Assembly (NCBI RefSeq): GCF_000758925.1
Contig: NZ_JRNC01000051.1
Span: forward strand, 1-49,714
Length of the DNA: 49,714 nucleotides
Source: Prevotella sp. S7-1-8
GTDB lineage: Bacteria; Bacteroidota; Bacteroidia; Bacteroidales; Bacteroidaceae
Direction: 5' to 3'
Shown: one piece after another, positions 18,301-27,067 of the stretch
Numbering within the stretch: the first letter of the stretch is position 1
Layout: every line of letters begins with the position of its first letter
Made by a program: the position numbers and the translations under genes
Notes under the pieces: generated by a model
The model's input: only the letters and a program-made list of their open reading frames with translations
Database searches by the model: none
Told to the model about the DNA's origin: nothing

Positions 18301-18913
18301 CCGCAAACTGACCTGGCTCGTACACATAATCTTTCTCCTCGAACCCTAACGCTCGCAAACGGCGTTGCAAATCGACGATATCGACGTTTTGGCCTGTTCG
18401 CAACGACATGCGCCGCTCGTCCAAATGAACTTGGTTAACGACCATCTCCGCGATGGCCTCTGGATATGTCACGATATAGACGGCACGATCGGTGGGCTTG
18501 GACAACATGGCAAGCGCCTCTGTTCGAAGTATCTCGTTGGCTGGATCGCGTTGTCCGTACTTCGTGGCCCGCCTATAAGAAGATGGGAAGAAAAGCACGG
18601 CGGCGAGATTTTCATCCGTGTTCGCGCTTTCGTCTTCGGGGCATTTGGCGGCATGTGGCTCGTCATTGGCATGCTTTCGTGCATACGCTGACATCATGTC
18701 GTTGTAAAAATAACCAGCCTCGTCAGCGTCTTGGAGTATGAAAACAAATGTTTTTTTTACTTTTGGAGCCACCGACGAAAAAAACATGGGGGCGGAGGAG
18801 GCCACGAGACCTCGCAGGAAAACGGTGTTTATAGATTTGTTTTCCAGTATTTGCGCGAACGCTCCGCCTTGCGGAAGGTTCGCGTACAATTGTTGTAACA
18901 CTTTTATATCCAT
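15383..18913 (-). CDS. mfd: Transcription-repair coupling factor Mfd
   Basis: Mfd releases RNA polymerase stalled at DNA lesions and recruits UvrA for nucleotide excision repair. The 1176-residue length fits the family. A UvrB-like N-terminal region includes QFAARGSILDIYSFSSELPF (about 205-225). The polymerase-interaction domain carries PGDFIVHVDFGIGKFGG. The translocase has Walker A GDVGFGKTEVA (about 640), the DEEH box (about 741), TMSATPIPRTL, and motif VI QMRGRVGRSNRKAFCYLL. The C-terminal TRCF domain includes LLYRELDNMENDDELAAYR. The ATG at 18913 opens directly into the conserved start. It is monocistronic as far as can be seen. The high GC content contrasts with the AT-rich island to its left. 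Confidence 0.97.
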   Translation of the reverse strand: MDIKVLQQLYANLPQGGAFAQILENKSINTVFLRGLVASSAPMFFSSVAPKVKKTFVFILQDADEAGYFYNDMMSAYARKHANDEPHAAKCPEDESANTDENLAAVLFFPSSYRRATKYGQRDPANEILRTEALAMLSKPTDRAVYIVTYPEAIAEMVVNQVHLDERRMSLRTGQNVDIVDLQRRLRALGFEEKDYVYEPGQFAARGSILDIYSFSSELPFRLDFFGDEIDTIRTFSVEDQLSKDKKTEIDIVPELAAQALDKTPFTRFLPPETILVTKDMAYVRGVIDRVYNEGFSAQALAERMEGATEMEQAQILREMTKESALCPATQFETDAQRFKQVIMQPSANVAEFDKGGAAAIDFHVSPQPLFHKNFTLLRQTLEDYLLKGYTLYILADSRKQHQRLRDIFDEMGADQERSGANAQRSVINFTAVDRTIHEGFADNDLKACFFTDHQIFDRFHKYNLKSDAARAGKMALTMKELQDMEPGDFIVHVDFGIGKFGGLVRVPITKPGVADSYQEVIRLIYKNNDKVDVSIHSLYKISKYRNANSGEPPRLSALGTGAWERLKEKTKKRVKDIARDLIRLYAKRRHVKGFAFGPDSFMQHELEASFLYEDTPDQLKATREVKEDMERARPMDRLICGDVGFGKTEVAVRAAFKAACDSKQVAVLVPTTVLAFQHFQTFRDRLKDFPVRVDYLTRARTAKQTKQVMDDLATGKIDIIIGTHKLLGKAVKWHDLGLLVIDEEHKFGVSTKEKLRKLKSNVDTLTMSATPIPRTLQFSLMGARDMSVMRTPPPNRHPIHTELSVFSHEVIADAINFEMSRNGQVFFVNNRISNLDELANLIRKHIPDCRVAIGHGQMAPNELEKIVMDFVNYEYDVLLSTTIIENGIDIPNANTIIINGANRFGLSDLHQMRGRVGRSNRKAFCYLLAPPKNSLTPEARRRLEALEAFSELGSGFNVAMQDLDIRGAGNLLGAEQSGFMEDLGYETYQKILTQAVTELRNDEFSDLYAEAIEQADDVTGSDFVSDCAVESDLEMYFPDTYVPGSSERMLLYRELDNMENDDELAAYRQRLVDRFGPVPPEGEELMQVVALRRVGKRLGCEKLTLRQSSMNMQLVSAQDSPFYQSATFGRVIKYVMANARRCNFKDSHGRRLIQISNVRNITEAARILRDMEKQV

Positions 18914-19105
18914 TCAAAGAAGTCTCCCGCGCGCTGTCCATTTGCCACCTTTTTGACATTGGCAAAATTGCTTGCCAACAAACAGGATAAAACGTGAGAG
19001 ACTGGTTCTTTCTTATACTACGGCACATGAGAAATTGGTCTCGCCCCCACCGCTGCCGCCATTGGGTCGCGAAGTTGTCACGCTCGCCAGCTCATTCATG
19101 CATGT

Positions 19106-19855
19106 TTAGGGCTTACGCTTAGGGTATTGCCTTAGCCAGCCATCCAGTCGCAGACGCATTACGCCAAAAAAAGCCTCGCTGAAGATGCTGCCGTTCATCT
19201 TGCTGGTGCCCTCTTGTCGGTTGACGAAGACGACCGACACTTCTTTTATCTTGAACCCTATCTTGTAGGCCGTATACTTCATTTCTATCTGGAAAGCGTA
19301 GCCCTTGAAACGAATTTTGTCAAGCTCAAGGGTCTCGAGTACCTCGCGCCGATAACAAACAAAGCCCGCCGTGGTGTCGTGGATGGGTATTCCGGTCACT
19401 ATCCTGACATACTGGGAGGCGAAATAGCTCATCAAGATGCGTCCCATGGGCCAATTCACGACGTTCACGCCCGTCACGTAGCGAGAGCCAACCGACACGT
19501 CGGCGCCATCGTCGTGGCAGGCCGCGTAGAGCCGAGGAAGATCGCCGGGATTGTGACTGAAGTCGGCGTCCATCTCTATGACATAGCCGTAATGGCGCTC
19601 AAGCGCCCATTTGAAGCCGGCTATATAGGCTGTTCCCAGCCCTTGCTTGCCCGAACGCTCGACGATGAACAGTCGATCGGCAAACTCGGAGGCCATAAGC
19701 TCGCGCACTATTTGCGCCGTTCCGTCCGGGCTGCCGTCATCAACAACAAGAATATCAAAACTCTTTTCCAAGGAAAAGACCGCCCTGATGATCTTTTCTA
19801 TGTTCTCCTTCTCGTTATATGTTGGAATAATAACTATCGAATCACTTGCTTTCAT
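19106..19855 (-). CDS. Polyprenol monophosphomannose synthase-like glycosyltransferase (DPM1-like, GT2)
   Basis: This family transfers a sugar from a nucleotide donor to a polyprenyl phosphate at the inner membrane. The 249 residues show the GT2 pattern IIPTYNEKENIE near the start, ILVVDDGSPDGTA (about 35-47), the metal-binding EMDADFSHNP (about 92-101), and GSRYVTG. The protein has no C-terminal membrane helices, as expected for the short bacterial DPM1 type. The sugar could be mannose or another hexose and cannot be read from the sequence. It stands a short distance downstream of the plsC/phosphoesterase pair and the dihydroorotase gene, a grouping seen in other Bacteroidota. The ATG at 19855 starts directly before the core. 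Confidence 0.9.
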   Translation of the reverse strand: MKASDSIVIIPTYNEKENIEKIIRAVFSLEKSFDILVVDDGSPDGTAQIVRELMASEFADRLFIVERSGKQGLGTAYIAGFKWALERHYGYVIEMDADFSHNPGDLPRLYAACHDDGADVSVGSRYVTGVNVVNWPMGRILMSYFASQYVRIVTGIPIHDTTAGFVCYRREVLETLELDKIRFKGYAFQIEMKYTAYKIGFKIKEVSVVFVNRQEGTSKMNGSIFSEAFFGVMRLRLDGWLRQYPKRKP

Positions 19856-19925
19856 AGTAGTGTTGCATTTGCGTTTAGTGCAAAATTATAAAATAAAATG
19901 GTAATATTATTATTTAATGGCATTT

Positions 19926-20684
19926 TTATTGGTCAGGATTTTCTGCATAATCTTGAAATTCTTTCGTAAGTCCACTCATCACCGTGCGATAGCTCTCTCC
20001 TTTCAGATAGTCTATGTTGTCGCGGCCTTGGCCTTGGGGCATAATGGGTTTGTGAATGGTAAGGGTGAGTGGTTGCCAATTTATCCAATGATAATCGCGC
20101 GTGCGAGGCATCACCAAGAACGAGCCGTTGATGGTGAGTGGGCACACCGGCAACCGCAACTCATCGGCCAATGAGAAAGCTCCACGGCGGAAAAGCCCCA
20201 TGTGCCCGGTGAAAGTGCGAGCGCCCTCAGGAAACACCACCAACGACATTTCATCGCGAAGCGTGTCCCGCGCTTCGTCGTAGGTACGCCTAATAGCCGA
20301 CTTGCTGGTTCGATCCACAAAGATATGATGGGCGGCTTGGCATGCTATCCCAATGAAAGGGAGATTGCGCAACGACTTCTTCATCATCCATTTGAAGTTG
20401 CGATCAAGGTAACCGTAGATCAAAAAAATATCGAACATGCCTTGGTGATTGGCCACAAAAACGTATGATTGCCCTTTCTCAAGAAGCTCCCTACCCTCCA
20501 CCTTGACGGGCAAGAACAGCAAACGCAGGATGAGCCAAGACCAAACTTTGCCAGGATAATAGCCCCAAAAATGGCCATCGCCTATGAAACAACCCACCAC
20601 CGTGAACATAGCGGTGAGTACTGTGATGACCAAAAAGATGGGCAGGAATACGAGAACTTGATAGAGTCGATACAGATATTTCAT
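19926..20684 (-). CDS. plsC: 1-acyl-sn-glycerol-3-phosphate acyltransferase (PlsC family)
   Basis: PlsC acylates lysophosphatidic acid to phosphatidic acid at the inner membrane. The 252-residue protein has an N-terminal hydrophobic segment (about 10-35). The acyltransferase motif NHQGMFD fits NHx4D at about residues 79-85, and FPEGART fits the substrate-binding block. Both are complete. Its start overlaps the stop of the upstream phosphoesterase gene by four bases (ATGA at 20681-20684), so the two are translationally coupled. Assignment to plsC itself is likely, but related lyso-lipid acyltransferases share these motifs. Confidence 0.88.
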   Translation of the reverse strand: MKYLYRLYQVLVFLPIFLVITVLTAMFTVVGCFIGDGHFWGYYPGKVWSWLILRLLFLPVKVEGRELLEKGQSYVFVANHQGMFDIFLIYGYLDRNFKWMMKKSLRNLPFIGIACQAAHHIFVDRTSKSAIRRTYDEARDTLRDEMSLVVFPEGARTFTGHMGLFRRGAFSLADELRLPVCPLTINGSFLVMPRTRDYHWINWQPLTLTIHKPIMPQGQGRDNIDYLKGESYRTVMSGLTKEFQDYAENPDQ

Positions 20685-21844
20685 TTGTTCAATCGATGTA
20701 AGGTTATTAACACGACTTCCGGCGACATCCCAAAACGAAAGGGAATGAGGCCACCAACGCCTGCGGAGACAAACATAGCCTTGCCATTTTCGCGAAATAG
20801 ACCGTAGTCATGCTTATATATTATAGATGATGGACGAAACCCGAAGAAAGCTATTTGCCCACCATGAACATGCCCACTTAGGGTGAGTTGGATGCGGCCA
20901 GACGGCATTATGTACCTCTCCCATGCCTTTGGATTATGCTGCAACATAACTACAAAAGCGCCACGCGCCACTCCACGCATAGTTTTAGGGAAATCGGCCC
21001 GAGCCGGCTTCTCGAGGTTTTCCTCGCCCGCAATCACCAACGAGTCGTTGCCGTGACGGATGATGGCATGCTCGTTGAGCAACAGTCGCCAGCCAAGTTG
21101 CCGCTCAAGAGCAATAACCTCTTGACAATTGGCAGCCTCCTCTGCCGCGTTCAAGTGCACATACTCGCTGTAATCATGGTTTCCCAATACGGAATAGATG
21201 CCGTCCTTAGCACGCAATTTTGCCAAAATGGGGTATGCCGAGCGTATCTCGCAAGGCTTAATATTCTGTAAATCACCAGTGAAAGTTATCAAATCAGGAC
21301 GTTGTGCGTTGATACTGTCAACGACTCCGCGCAAAATCTGCCGGCGATTGCCATTAAATGATCCTACATGCGCATCGGTGAAATGCACGAGCTTATAACC
21401 GTCAAACGCTTCAGGAAGATCGTTAAAGTAGAGCTCCACATGTTCTACGCGGAGCTTACGCACTCCAATGGTAGCCCCATAAATGATAACATACCAACAA
21501 AAAAACACTAAAACAGCCCCCAATGAATACCCCCAATTGCGACCGCCATGACGCAAGCGAACCACCCCTTGCCCAAGCAAGATAGACAAGATGAATAGTA
21601 TTTTTGGTACCACTAACAGGCCAAGAATTAACAGATAAATGTCAATGATGGCCATATTATCAGGTATAAAGTTGCGAATATGGTCTAAATAGATGGTATA
21701 TACGATGATGCCGATGGTAGGAAGCCACCACAATAATCGTTTCCACCAGCAATATCGGCGAACGGACCGGATATAGCGGACTTCAAAATAAAGATCCGGT
21801 AGTATAATAATAAAAAGGAGAAAGTAGAAAATTCGGGCTACCAA
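20681..21844 (-). CDS. Membrane-anchored metallophosphoesterase
   Basis: The 387 residues begin with four hydrophobic helices (to about 140). A calcineurin-like phosphoesterase domain follows, with FTDAHVGSFNG, FTGDLQN, VLGNHDYSEY, MLQHNPKAW and LSGHVHGGQ: the full set of metal-binding motifs. This matches the YkuE-like membrane phosphoesterases of Bacteroidota. The substrate is not known; related proteins have been linked to lipid precursors such as UDP-diacylglucosamine, which would suit the downstream acyltransferase, but this is an inference. It starts at ATG 21844 and overlaps plsC by four bases. Confidence 0.88.
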   Translation of the reverse strand: MVARIFYFLLFIIILPDLYFEVRYIRSVRRYCWWKRLLWWLPTIGIIVYTIYLDHIRNFIPDNMAIIDIYLLILGLLVVPKILFILSILLGQGVVRLRHGGRNWGYSLGAVLVFFCWYVIIYGATIGVRKLRVEHVELYFNDLPEAFDGYKLVHFTDAHVGSFNGNRRQILRGVVDSINAQRPDLITFTGDLQNIKPCEIRSAYPILAKLRAKDGIYSVLGNHDYSEYVHLNAAEEAANCQEVIALERQLGWRLLLNEHAIIRHGNDSLVIAGEENLEKPARADFPKTMRGVARGAFVVMLQHNPKAWERYIMPSGRIQLTLSGHVHGGQIAFFGFRPSSIIYKHDYGLFRENGKAMFVSAGVGGLIPFRFGMSPEVVLITLHRLNK

Positions 21845-21989
21845 GGGTTCGTGATTTAAACGTTATTAAACTGTGTTTTCGACGCGATTGATTTCTCAAA
21901 CAAGCCTTGATGGCTATTCGATGTTATCCGAAATGAATGGCATCGATTATTTTTCCTATCAAGAATATGTGCTAACCAGTTGATAAACA

Positions 21990-23360
21990 TTATTTTTTAT
22001 CATTCTCGTTAAATCTGAACCGCAGGGCTTCTCCATAGTAGTTCCGGTCCAAAATGCCATGATCAAAGATATGCCGACCATTGCAAAATGTGTGCACTAC
22101 TTTCCATTGGTATGTCTGTCCAAGCAGTGGGGACCAACCACACTTACTTTCTATCATACCCGTTGACACCGTCCATGGGTCACATCGCTTTACAATGGTG
22201 ATGTCTGCCTTATATCCTCGTCGCAAAAATCCACGCTTGTTTATCGAAAACAAACGCGCCGGATTGTGTGCCATGAGCTGTACGAGCCGCTCCAAGGAGA
22301 GCACACCCTCGTCGACCAAGGTGAGCATGGTAACCAAAGAGAACTGTATCGTTGGCATGCCCGAGGCCGCCTTGGCGCATCCTCCCTGCTTGTCTGCCAA
22401 CGCATGCGGCGCATGATCGGTGCCGATGGCACTGATTTGCCCAACAGCAAGGGCCTCGCGCAGAGCTGCCCTATCCTCCTCTCGTTTTATGGAAGGATTG
22501 CACTTGATGAGCGCACCTTTCGTTTTATAGTCGCGTTCTGAAAACCATAGGTGGGCGATGACAGCTTCGCCAGTGATCGCGGGCAACTCGTTTTCTACAG
22601 TTGGCTTGCCAAACAGTTCAAGCTCTCGTGCCGTGGAAACATGCGCCACATGCAAACGCGTGCCGTAATGACGAGCCAATGCCACAGCCAATGAAGTGCT
22701 CGTATAGCATGATTGGGCCGAACGTATAAGCGAGTGGAGCGCGATATCAGGGTCGTCGCCATATTGTTGTTTGGCCTTGGCCATGTTCGCGGTAATCATG
22801 GCAGTGTCCTCGCAATGTGTCATGAGCGGCAATTGCAAATCGGCGCATGTCTTGAAGATTTTTTCCAAAGCATCCCTCCGATCCACGAGCATGTTTCCCG
22901 TGGACGCGCCCATAAAGAGTTTCACGCCCGGGAAACGCGTCCTGTCAAGCTGGGAGAACGTCCGCGCGTTGTCCTTGGTGGCGCCAAAGAAAAAACCATA
23001 GTTCACATGACTACGGTCGGCAGCCATCGCTATCTTTTCGTCCAGGGCCTCGGGGGTTGTCGTTTGCGGGACGGTGTTAGGCATGTCAAGAAACGACGTG
23101 ATCCCTCCCACTGCCGCCGCGCGCGACTCGCTCTCCATGTTCGCCTTGGAAGTAAGGCCAGGCTCTCTAAAATGCACATGCTCATCAATGATTCCTGGCA
23201 ATACAAAACAACCCTCGGCATTGACCACTTTATCGCCCGTGTCGCGGGATACATGTTGCCCCTCTATAATATCCGTGATACGGTCGTCGTCAACAATGAT
23301 GGTAGCCTCAAAGGTTTTGCCCTCGTTGACAACGCGACCGCCAACAATAATAGTTCTCAT
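21990..23360 (-). CDS. pyrC: Dihydroorotase
   Basis: Dihydroorotase closes carbamoyl-aspartate to dihydroorotate in de novo pyrimidine synthesis. The 456 residues carry the type I amidohydrolase set: HVHFREPG with His61 and His63, the carbamylated Lys147 in GVKLFMGAS, His182 in THCED, His237/His240 in HVAHVS, and Asp315 in GTDHAPH. All metal ligands are present, so it should be a true enzyme and not an inactive PyrC-like subunit. The name pyrC is the usual annotation; the sequence belongs to the type I class. It is probably the first gene of a leftward group that also includes the phosphoesterase. The start is ATG 23360. Confidence 0.95.
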   Translation of the reverse strand: MRTIIVGGRVVNEGKTFEATIIVDDDRITDIIEGQHVSRDTGDKVVNAEGCFVLPGIIDEHVHFREPGLTSKANMESESRAAAVGGITSFLDMPNTVPQTTTPEALDEKIAMAADRSHVNYGFFFGATKDNARTFSQLDRTRFPGVKLFMGASTGNMLVDRRDALEKIFKTCADLQLPLMTHCEDTAMITANMAKAKQQYGDDPDIALHSLIRSAQSCYTSTSLAVALARHYGTRLHVAHVSTARELELFGKPTVENELPAITGEAVIAHLWFSERDYKTKGALIKCNPSIKREEDRAALREALAVGQISAIGTDHAPHALADKQGGCAKAASGMPTIQFSLVTMLTLVDEGVLSLERLVQLMAHNPARLFSINKRGFLRRGYKADITIVKRCDPWTVSTGMIESKCGWSPLLGQTYQWKVVHTFCNGRHIFDHGILDRNYYGEALRFRFNENDKK

Positions 23361-23495
23361 AGCAGGGAAAAATAAAGCTTAATATAAATAGGTGTCTACC
23401 GTCATTTTGCCGCAAACGTCGCGCGCTCGTCTCTCTTTGGGCGCGCATGCCATCAATCATCACGCTGGCAATTCGCCCGCTCCATTTGCCAATGA

Positions 23496-24278
23496 TTATT
23501 TCGGAGAGGCCAACTGGTTGGGAGTTGGGCCGTCAGCGGGCGGCGCCACAACGGCAGACGGCTCATGGCGCGGGGCGTCTTGCATGCCATTCATGATATT
23601 CTGATTCTGCTGCGCGGCTTCGTAATACGCCTTCACTTGGGGATTGTTCTTGAATTTTTCCGTGGCCTTGCTCATGATATCCTCTATCCACGCGTCGAGC
23701 ATAGGCACATCGTAACGGCTCATACAAGTGTTGATGAACACATAAGGACCAAGCACATTGTCGAAATTATCCACGACAAAATTAGTGACAAGTTTGTCTG
23801 TTCTCTGGTTGATGACTTCGTCTTCAGCCGCCAATTTCGCGTTGACCGCGCTCATGTCACTACCGTTCATAATGGCCTGGTCATGCTTGTGGACCAAGTC
23901 ATTGCTTTGGTTCATGAGCTGGGTGAATTTTTGACGGAAATCAGACAGCTTGTCGTTGAGCGGTGTGCCGGTGACGCTTTCTTGCGTGTTGTCTATCATC
24001 ACCACGATATCCCCGCCCTCAAGCACCACGGGCAGGCCTACGTTTTCATCCAAAAAGATGTTGGCAATACGCACGGAGTCTATAGCGCCCTGAAACTGAA
24101 ACTGCCCATGCACCACATCACACGAATCTATTTTTTTCAGCGTGGAGCCCTTGTAAACTTTCAAATACAGCTTTTGGCCGTCAAGCGTGGATACATTTGA
24201 CGATCCCGCTATGTTAAAAGTGTCCGCGCATGATGTAAAGGTCAGTATGCTAATTACCGCGTAAAGTATTTTATTCAT
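23496..24278 (-). CDS. DUF4369 lipoprotein
   Basis: The start at 24278 (MNKILYAV) is preferred to an ATG 17 codons upstream because a lipoprotein signal peptide with lipobox TSC at about residue 16 begins there. The mature protein holds a DUF4369 domain (about 20-115, with LYLKVYKGSTLKKIDSC and FQFQGAI), then a mainly helical region with a Gln-rich stretch and a Pro/Ala-rich tail. In Bacteroidota this domain often precedes a thioredoxin fold, but no CxxC motif is present here. It is likely an outer-membrane lipoprotein of unknown function. Confidence 0.85.
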   Translation of the reverse strand: MNKILYAVISILTFTSCADTFNIAGSSNVSTLDGQKLYLKVYKGSTLKKIDSCDVVHGQFQFQGAIDSVRIANIFLDENVGLPVVLEGGDIVVMIDNTQESVTGTPLNDKLSDFRQKFTQLMNQSNDLVHKHDQAIMNGSDMSAVNAKLAAEDEVINQRTDKLVTNFVVDNFDNVLGPYVFINTCMSRYDVPMLDAWIEDIMSKATEKFKNNPQVKAYYEAAQQNQNIMNGMQDAPRHEPSAVVAPPADGPTPNQLASPK

Positions 24279-24369
24279 AGACCATAATTTCTTCAAGTAA
24301 CACAAAGGTAACATGTATTGACGACGCAAAAAAAAAAATTATGCTATTTAAAGATTATATCTCATCTTT

Positions 24370-24777
24370 TTAGCTTTTTTTTGATAGTTCGCGGTCTATC
24401 CTGTGCACGGAATAAACCTCCAAGACCACCGCTATGAGCAGCAGCGCCACCCATTTGTTAAACACATAGTTGCAATAGTCCACCATGTTGGCGAACAGGG
24501 GGCGGAAAAACCCGTACGCGTTGTCCGCCATCAACATTCCGGCCAACACGAACATCAAGCCGGCCAAGCCCTGGACGCGTTTCAGTCGCCTTAAAGTTAT
24601 ATCGCCACCCTCGTAAGCCTGCGTTGTTTGCATGGCGGCAAACAACAGGGCGCCCACCAAGAACACCCAGCAGAATATGGGCTGATGCCACATCATGGAG
24701 AAACTTCCGGCGCCAATCACCATCAGGGCGCCACCTAAAAGAAATATCGCACTTTGCGTTCTATTGAGCTGTTTCAT
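24370..24777 (-). CDS. Four-helix inner-membrane protein
   Basis: The 135-residue protein has four hydrophobic segments (about 10-28, 33-49, 70-87 and 105-122) and a short basic tail. It contains no recognised catalytic motif. Its start overlaps the end of the FtsB/DivIC-like gene by 17 bases, so the two are coupled. This pairing of a septum-initiator-like protein with a small multi-pass protein is common in Prevotella and relatives, but the job of the second is unknown. Confidence 0.75.
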   Translation of the reverse strand: MKQLNRTQSAIFLLGGALMVIGAGSFSMMWHQPIFCWVFLVGALLFAAMQTTQAYEGGDITLRRLKRVQGLAGLMFVLAGMLMADNAYGFFRPLFANMVDYCNYVFNKWVALLLIAVVLEVYSVHRIDRELSKKS

Positions 24778-25120
24778 CTATATTGTTCGCTTTTTCTATC
24801 GCCTCGTCCGCGGCCTGCTGGTCCGTGCTCAGCACATATATGTCCTCGTCGTCCGCTTTCATGAAATAGCGTTCGCGAGCGATCTTGCGTATGGCTTTTG
24901 GGTTGCGCCTCAACTCGTCAAGCGCTTGCGTGGCTTTCTCGTTCTGCAGGTTGTATTTGCGTATCTCGTCCCTCATCTTGCCAATCTGCATGTCATATTG
25001 CACACGCCGCAAGAAACTGTTATCGTCAATGAATCCCACAAGAGCCACGCCCACAACAAAAGTTATCACATATTTATATTGTGACAACATATTCCACAAA
25101 TTGGTAAGTTTGCCGCTCAT
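24761..25120 (-). CDS. Septum formation initiator (FtsB/DivIC-like)
   Basis: The start is taken at ATG 25120 (MSGKLTNLWN), giving 119 residues, because the promoter at 25143-25173 puts the transcript start just upstream; a longer frame exists but begins before the promoter. One transmembrane helix (about 15-32, ending ALVGFIDD) is followed by a coiled coil (about 40-80) and the short IRKIARERYFMKADDEDIY motif, as expected of this family. These proteins stabilise the divisome at midcell through their coiled coil and periplasmic C-terminal region. Confidence 0.85.
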   Translation of the reverse strand: MSGKLTNLWNMLSQYKYVITFVVGVALVGFIDDNSFLRRVQYDMQIGKMRDEIRKYNLQNEKATQALDELRRNPKAIRKIARERYFMKADDEDIYVLSTDQQAADEAIEKANNIDETAQ

Positions 25121-25142
25121 TTGCCATTCATAATCTTTGCTG

Positions 25143-25222
25143 CAAAGATAACGCAAAAGCGGCAAAAGACAAAAGAAAACATTATATTTGTTTGGCTTTC
25201 CACCCAATTAAAGCTAACTTTG
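25143..25222. promoter_or_regulatory. Divergent promoters of the ftsB-like gene and dnaX
   Basis: Leftward: TTTG (25170-25173 on the minus strand), 19 bp, TATCTTTG (25150-25143). Rightward: TTTG (25191-25194), 20 bp, TAACTTTG (25215-25222). Both match the Bacteroidota consensus well. The rightward -7 box fits a dnaX start at 25250. Confidence 0.7.
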
Positions 25223-25249
25223 CAACAATTAACTATCTGTCATTACGCT

Positions 25250-27058
25250 ATGGACAACTATATTGTATCGGCCAGGAAATACCGCCCCGCGTCTTTTGGC
25301 TCCGTGGTTGGGCAAGACGCCCTGACCACGACGCTAAAAAACGCCGTCATGGGGGGCAAGCTGGCGCACGCCTATTTGTTTTGCGGTCCACGAGGAGTGG
25401 GCAAGACCACATGCGCCCGTATATTTGCCAAGACCATCAACTGCGAGCACATCACGGCGGATGGCGAGGCTTGCGACACGTGCGAGAGCTGCAAATCGTT
25501 CAATGAGGGCCGATCGTTGAACATCTTTGAGCTTGACGCCGCCAGCAACAATTCGGTGGAAAACATCAAGACGTTGATGGAACAGACGCAAATTCCACCG
25601 CAGGGAGGCAAGTACAAGGTATTTATCATAGACGAGGTGCACATGCTTTCCACTTCGGCTTTCAATGCTTTTCTCAAAACGCTCGAGGAGCCGCCTGCGC
25701 ACGTCATCTTCATTCTCGCCACCACTGAGAAGCACAAAGTGCTGCCCACCATTCTCTCAAGGTGCCAGATTTATGACTTTGAGCGCATGACCGTACCTAA
25801 AATCACTGATCACTTGAAGATGGTGGCGGCGCGAGAGAACATCAGTTGCGAGGAAGAGGCATTGCGTGTTATCGCCGAGAAGGCAGACGGAGGCATGCGC
25901 GACGCCCTGTCCATCTTTGACCAAGTGGCCAGCTTTTGCCAAGGCAACATCACCTACGAGCGAGTGCTTGAGGACCTAAACATGCTCGACTCTGAAAATT
26001 ATTTCAAGATTGTCGACCTTGCATTGGCAAACCGAGTAAGTGACATTATGCTAACGCTCAATGGCATCATAGCCAAGGGATTTGATCCGGGGCACCTTGT
26101 CAACGGGCTATCCTCGCACATTCGCAACGTGATGATGGCCACCGACAAACGCACGCTTTCACTTTTGGAGGTGAGCGAGCGACAACGACAAAAATACCAA
26201 GAGCAGGCCGGCAAATGTAGCACGCGCTTCTTATTCCAAGCTCTGAAGATATTGAACGAGTGCGACGTGAACTATCGGCAGAGTAGCAACAAACGGCTCT
26301 TGGCAGAGCTGACGCTCATTCGCGTGGCCCAGCTCACCCAATCTGACGAAGACGATGACGCAGGCGCGGGGCGTAGCCCCAAGTGCTTGAAAATCCTGTT
26401 CAAAAACCTAAAGACTTCCCAACCTCAACCGTCTCGACAGGTGGCGGTGGCCGGGAAGTCTGCCAAAGCGAACCAACAATCATACGAAACCGTCGCGGCG
26501 GAACGCGCCACAAGCGGCTTGACCGCGTCGGAGCCACGCCACGCCGCCGCGACCCCCTCACCATCAAAGGGCACAGCGCCTCGAATAAAGCTCAAAAACA
26601 TTGGCATGACGTTTGACCATCTGAGACATGGCACGCCGTCACCCAACTATGTGGACGTTAAGAAGACGGATGAAAAGGTCATCCCCACCAACATCAAGAA
26701 GTTCACCGATGACGAGCTTGGCATGCAATGGACACTGATGTGCAACCGTATGCCCCACCATTTGGTAGGTTTGGCGTCGCGCCTTAAAAACATCACGCCC
26801 CATATAGTGGATTACCCTGCCATAGAGGTGACCATTGACAATGAGATACTTTATGGACAGGTAAAGGAGATAATAGGCAACATCACCGCCACGATGAAAA
26901 AAAATCTGGGTAACAATGCCATCTCAATCAACTTGCAATTGACTAAAAATAATGGTTCAAGCAGGGCTTATACCAAGCGTGAAATTTTTGACAACATGCG
27001 CAAAAAAAATCCTGCCATAGAAAAACTCAGACAGAACTTAGGCCTCGAATTGGCCTAA
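25250..27058 (+). CDS. dnaX: DNA polymerase III subunits gamma and tau
   Basis: DnaX forms the clamp-loader core and, as tau, joins polymerases at the replication fork. The start is ATG 25250 (MDNYIVSARKYRP); an earlier in-frame start would add 43 residues upstream of the promoter. The 602 residues hold Walker A GPRGVGKTT (about 46-54), the four-cysteine zinc module around CEHITADGEACDTCESC (about 64-80), DEVHML (about 127) and sensor 1 ILATTEKHK. The C-terminal part from about residue 400 is a low-complexity linker followed by a tau-like tail. No AAAAAAG-type programmed-frameshift signal was evident in the linker. It sits divergent to the ftsB-like gene. Confidence 0.96.
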   Translation: MDNYIVSARKYRPASFGSVVGQDALTTTLKNAVMGGKLAHAYLFCGPRGVGKTTCARIFAKTINCEHITADGEACDTCESCKSFNEGRSLNIFELDAASNNSVENIKTLMEQTQIPPQGGKYKVFIIDEVHMLSTSAFNAFLKTLEEPPAHVIFILATTEKHKVLPTILSRCQIYDFERMTVPKITDHLKMVAARENISCEEEALRVIAEKADGGMRDALSIFDQVASFCQGNITYERVLEDLNMLDSENYFKIVDLALANRVSDIMLTLNGIIAKGFDPGHLVNGLSSHIRNVMMATDKRTLSLLEVSERQRQKYQEQAGKCSTRFLFQALKILNECDVNYRQSSNKRLLAELTLIRVAQLTQSDEDDDAGAGRSPKCLKILFKNLKTSQPQPSRQVAVAGKSAKANQQSYETVAAERATSGLTASEPRHAAATPSPSKGTAPRIKLKNIGMTFDHLRHGTPSPNYVDVKKTDEKVIPTNIKKFTDDELGMQWTLMCNRMPHHLVGLASRLKNITPHIVDYPAIEVTIDNEILYGQVKEIIGNITATMKKNLGNNAISINLQLTKNNGSSRAYTKREIFDNMRKKNPAIEKLRQNLGLELA

Positions 27059-27067
27059 ATTCTGTCT
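27029..27067 (+). terminator. Hairpin across the dnaX stop codon
   Basis: AGACAGAACTTAGGCC (27029-27044) pairs with GGCCTAAATTCTGTCT (27052-27067) through a 7-base loop with a single mismatch. The dnaX stop codon (27056-27058) lies inside the right arm. It is followed by no strong T-run, so it may be a terminator, an RNA stabiliser, or both. Confidence 0.5.

Noticed and set aside
15449..18741. Long plus-strand frames opposite mfd
   Set aside because: They are shadows of a GC-rich coding gene with complete Mfd motifs on the other strand.
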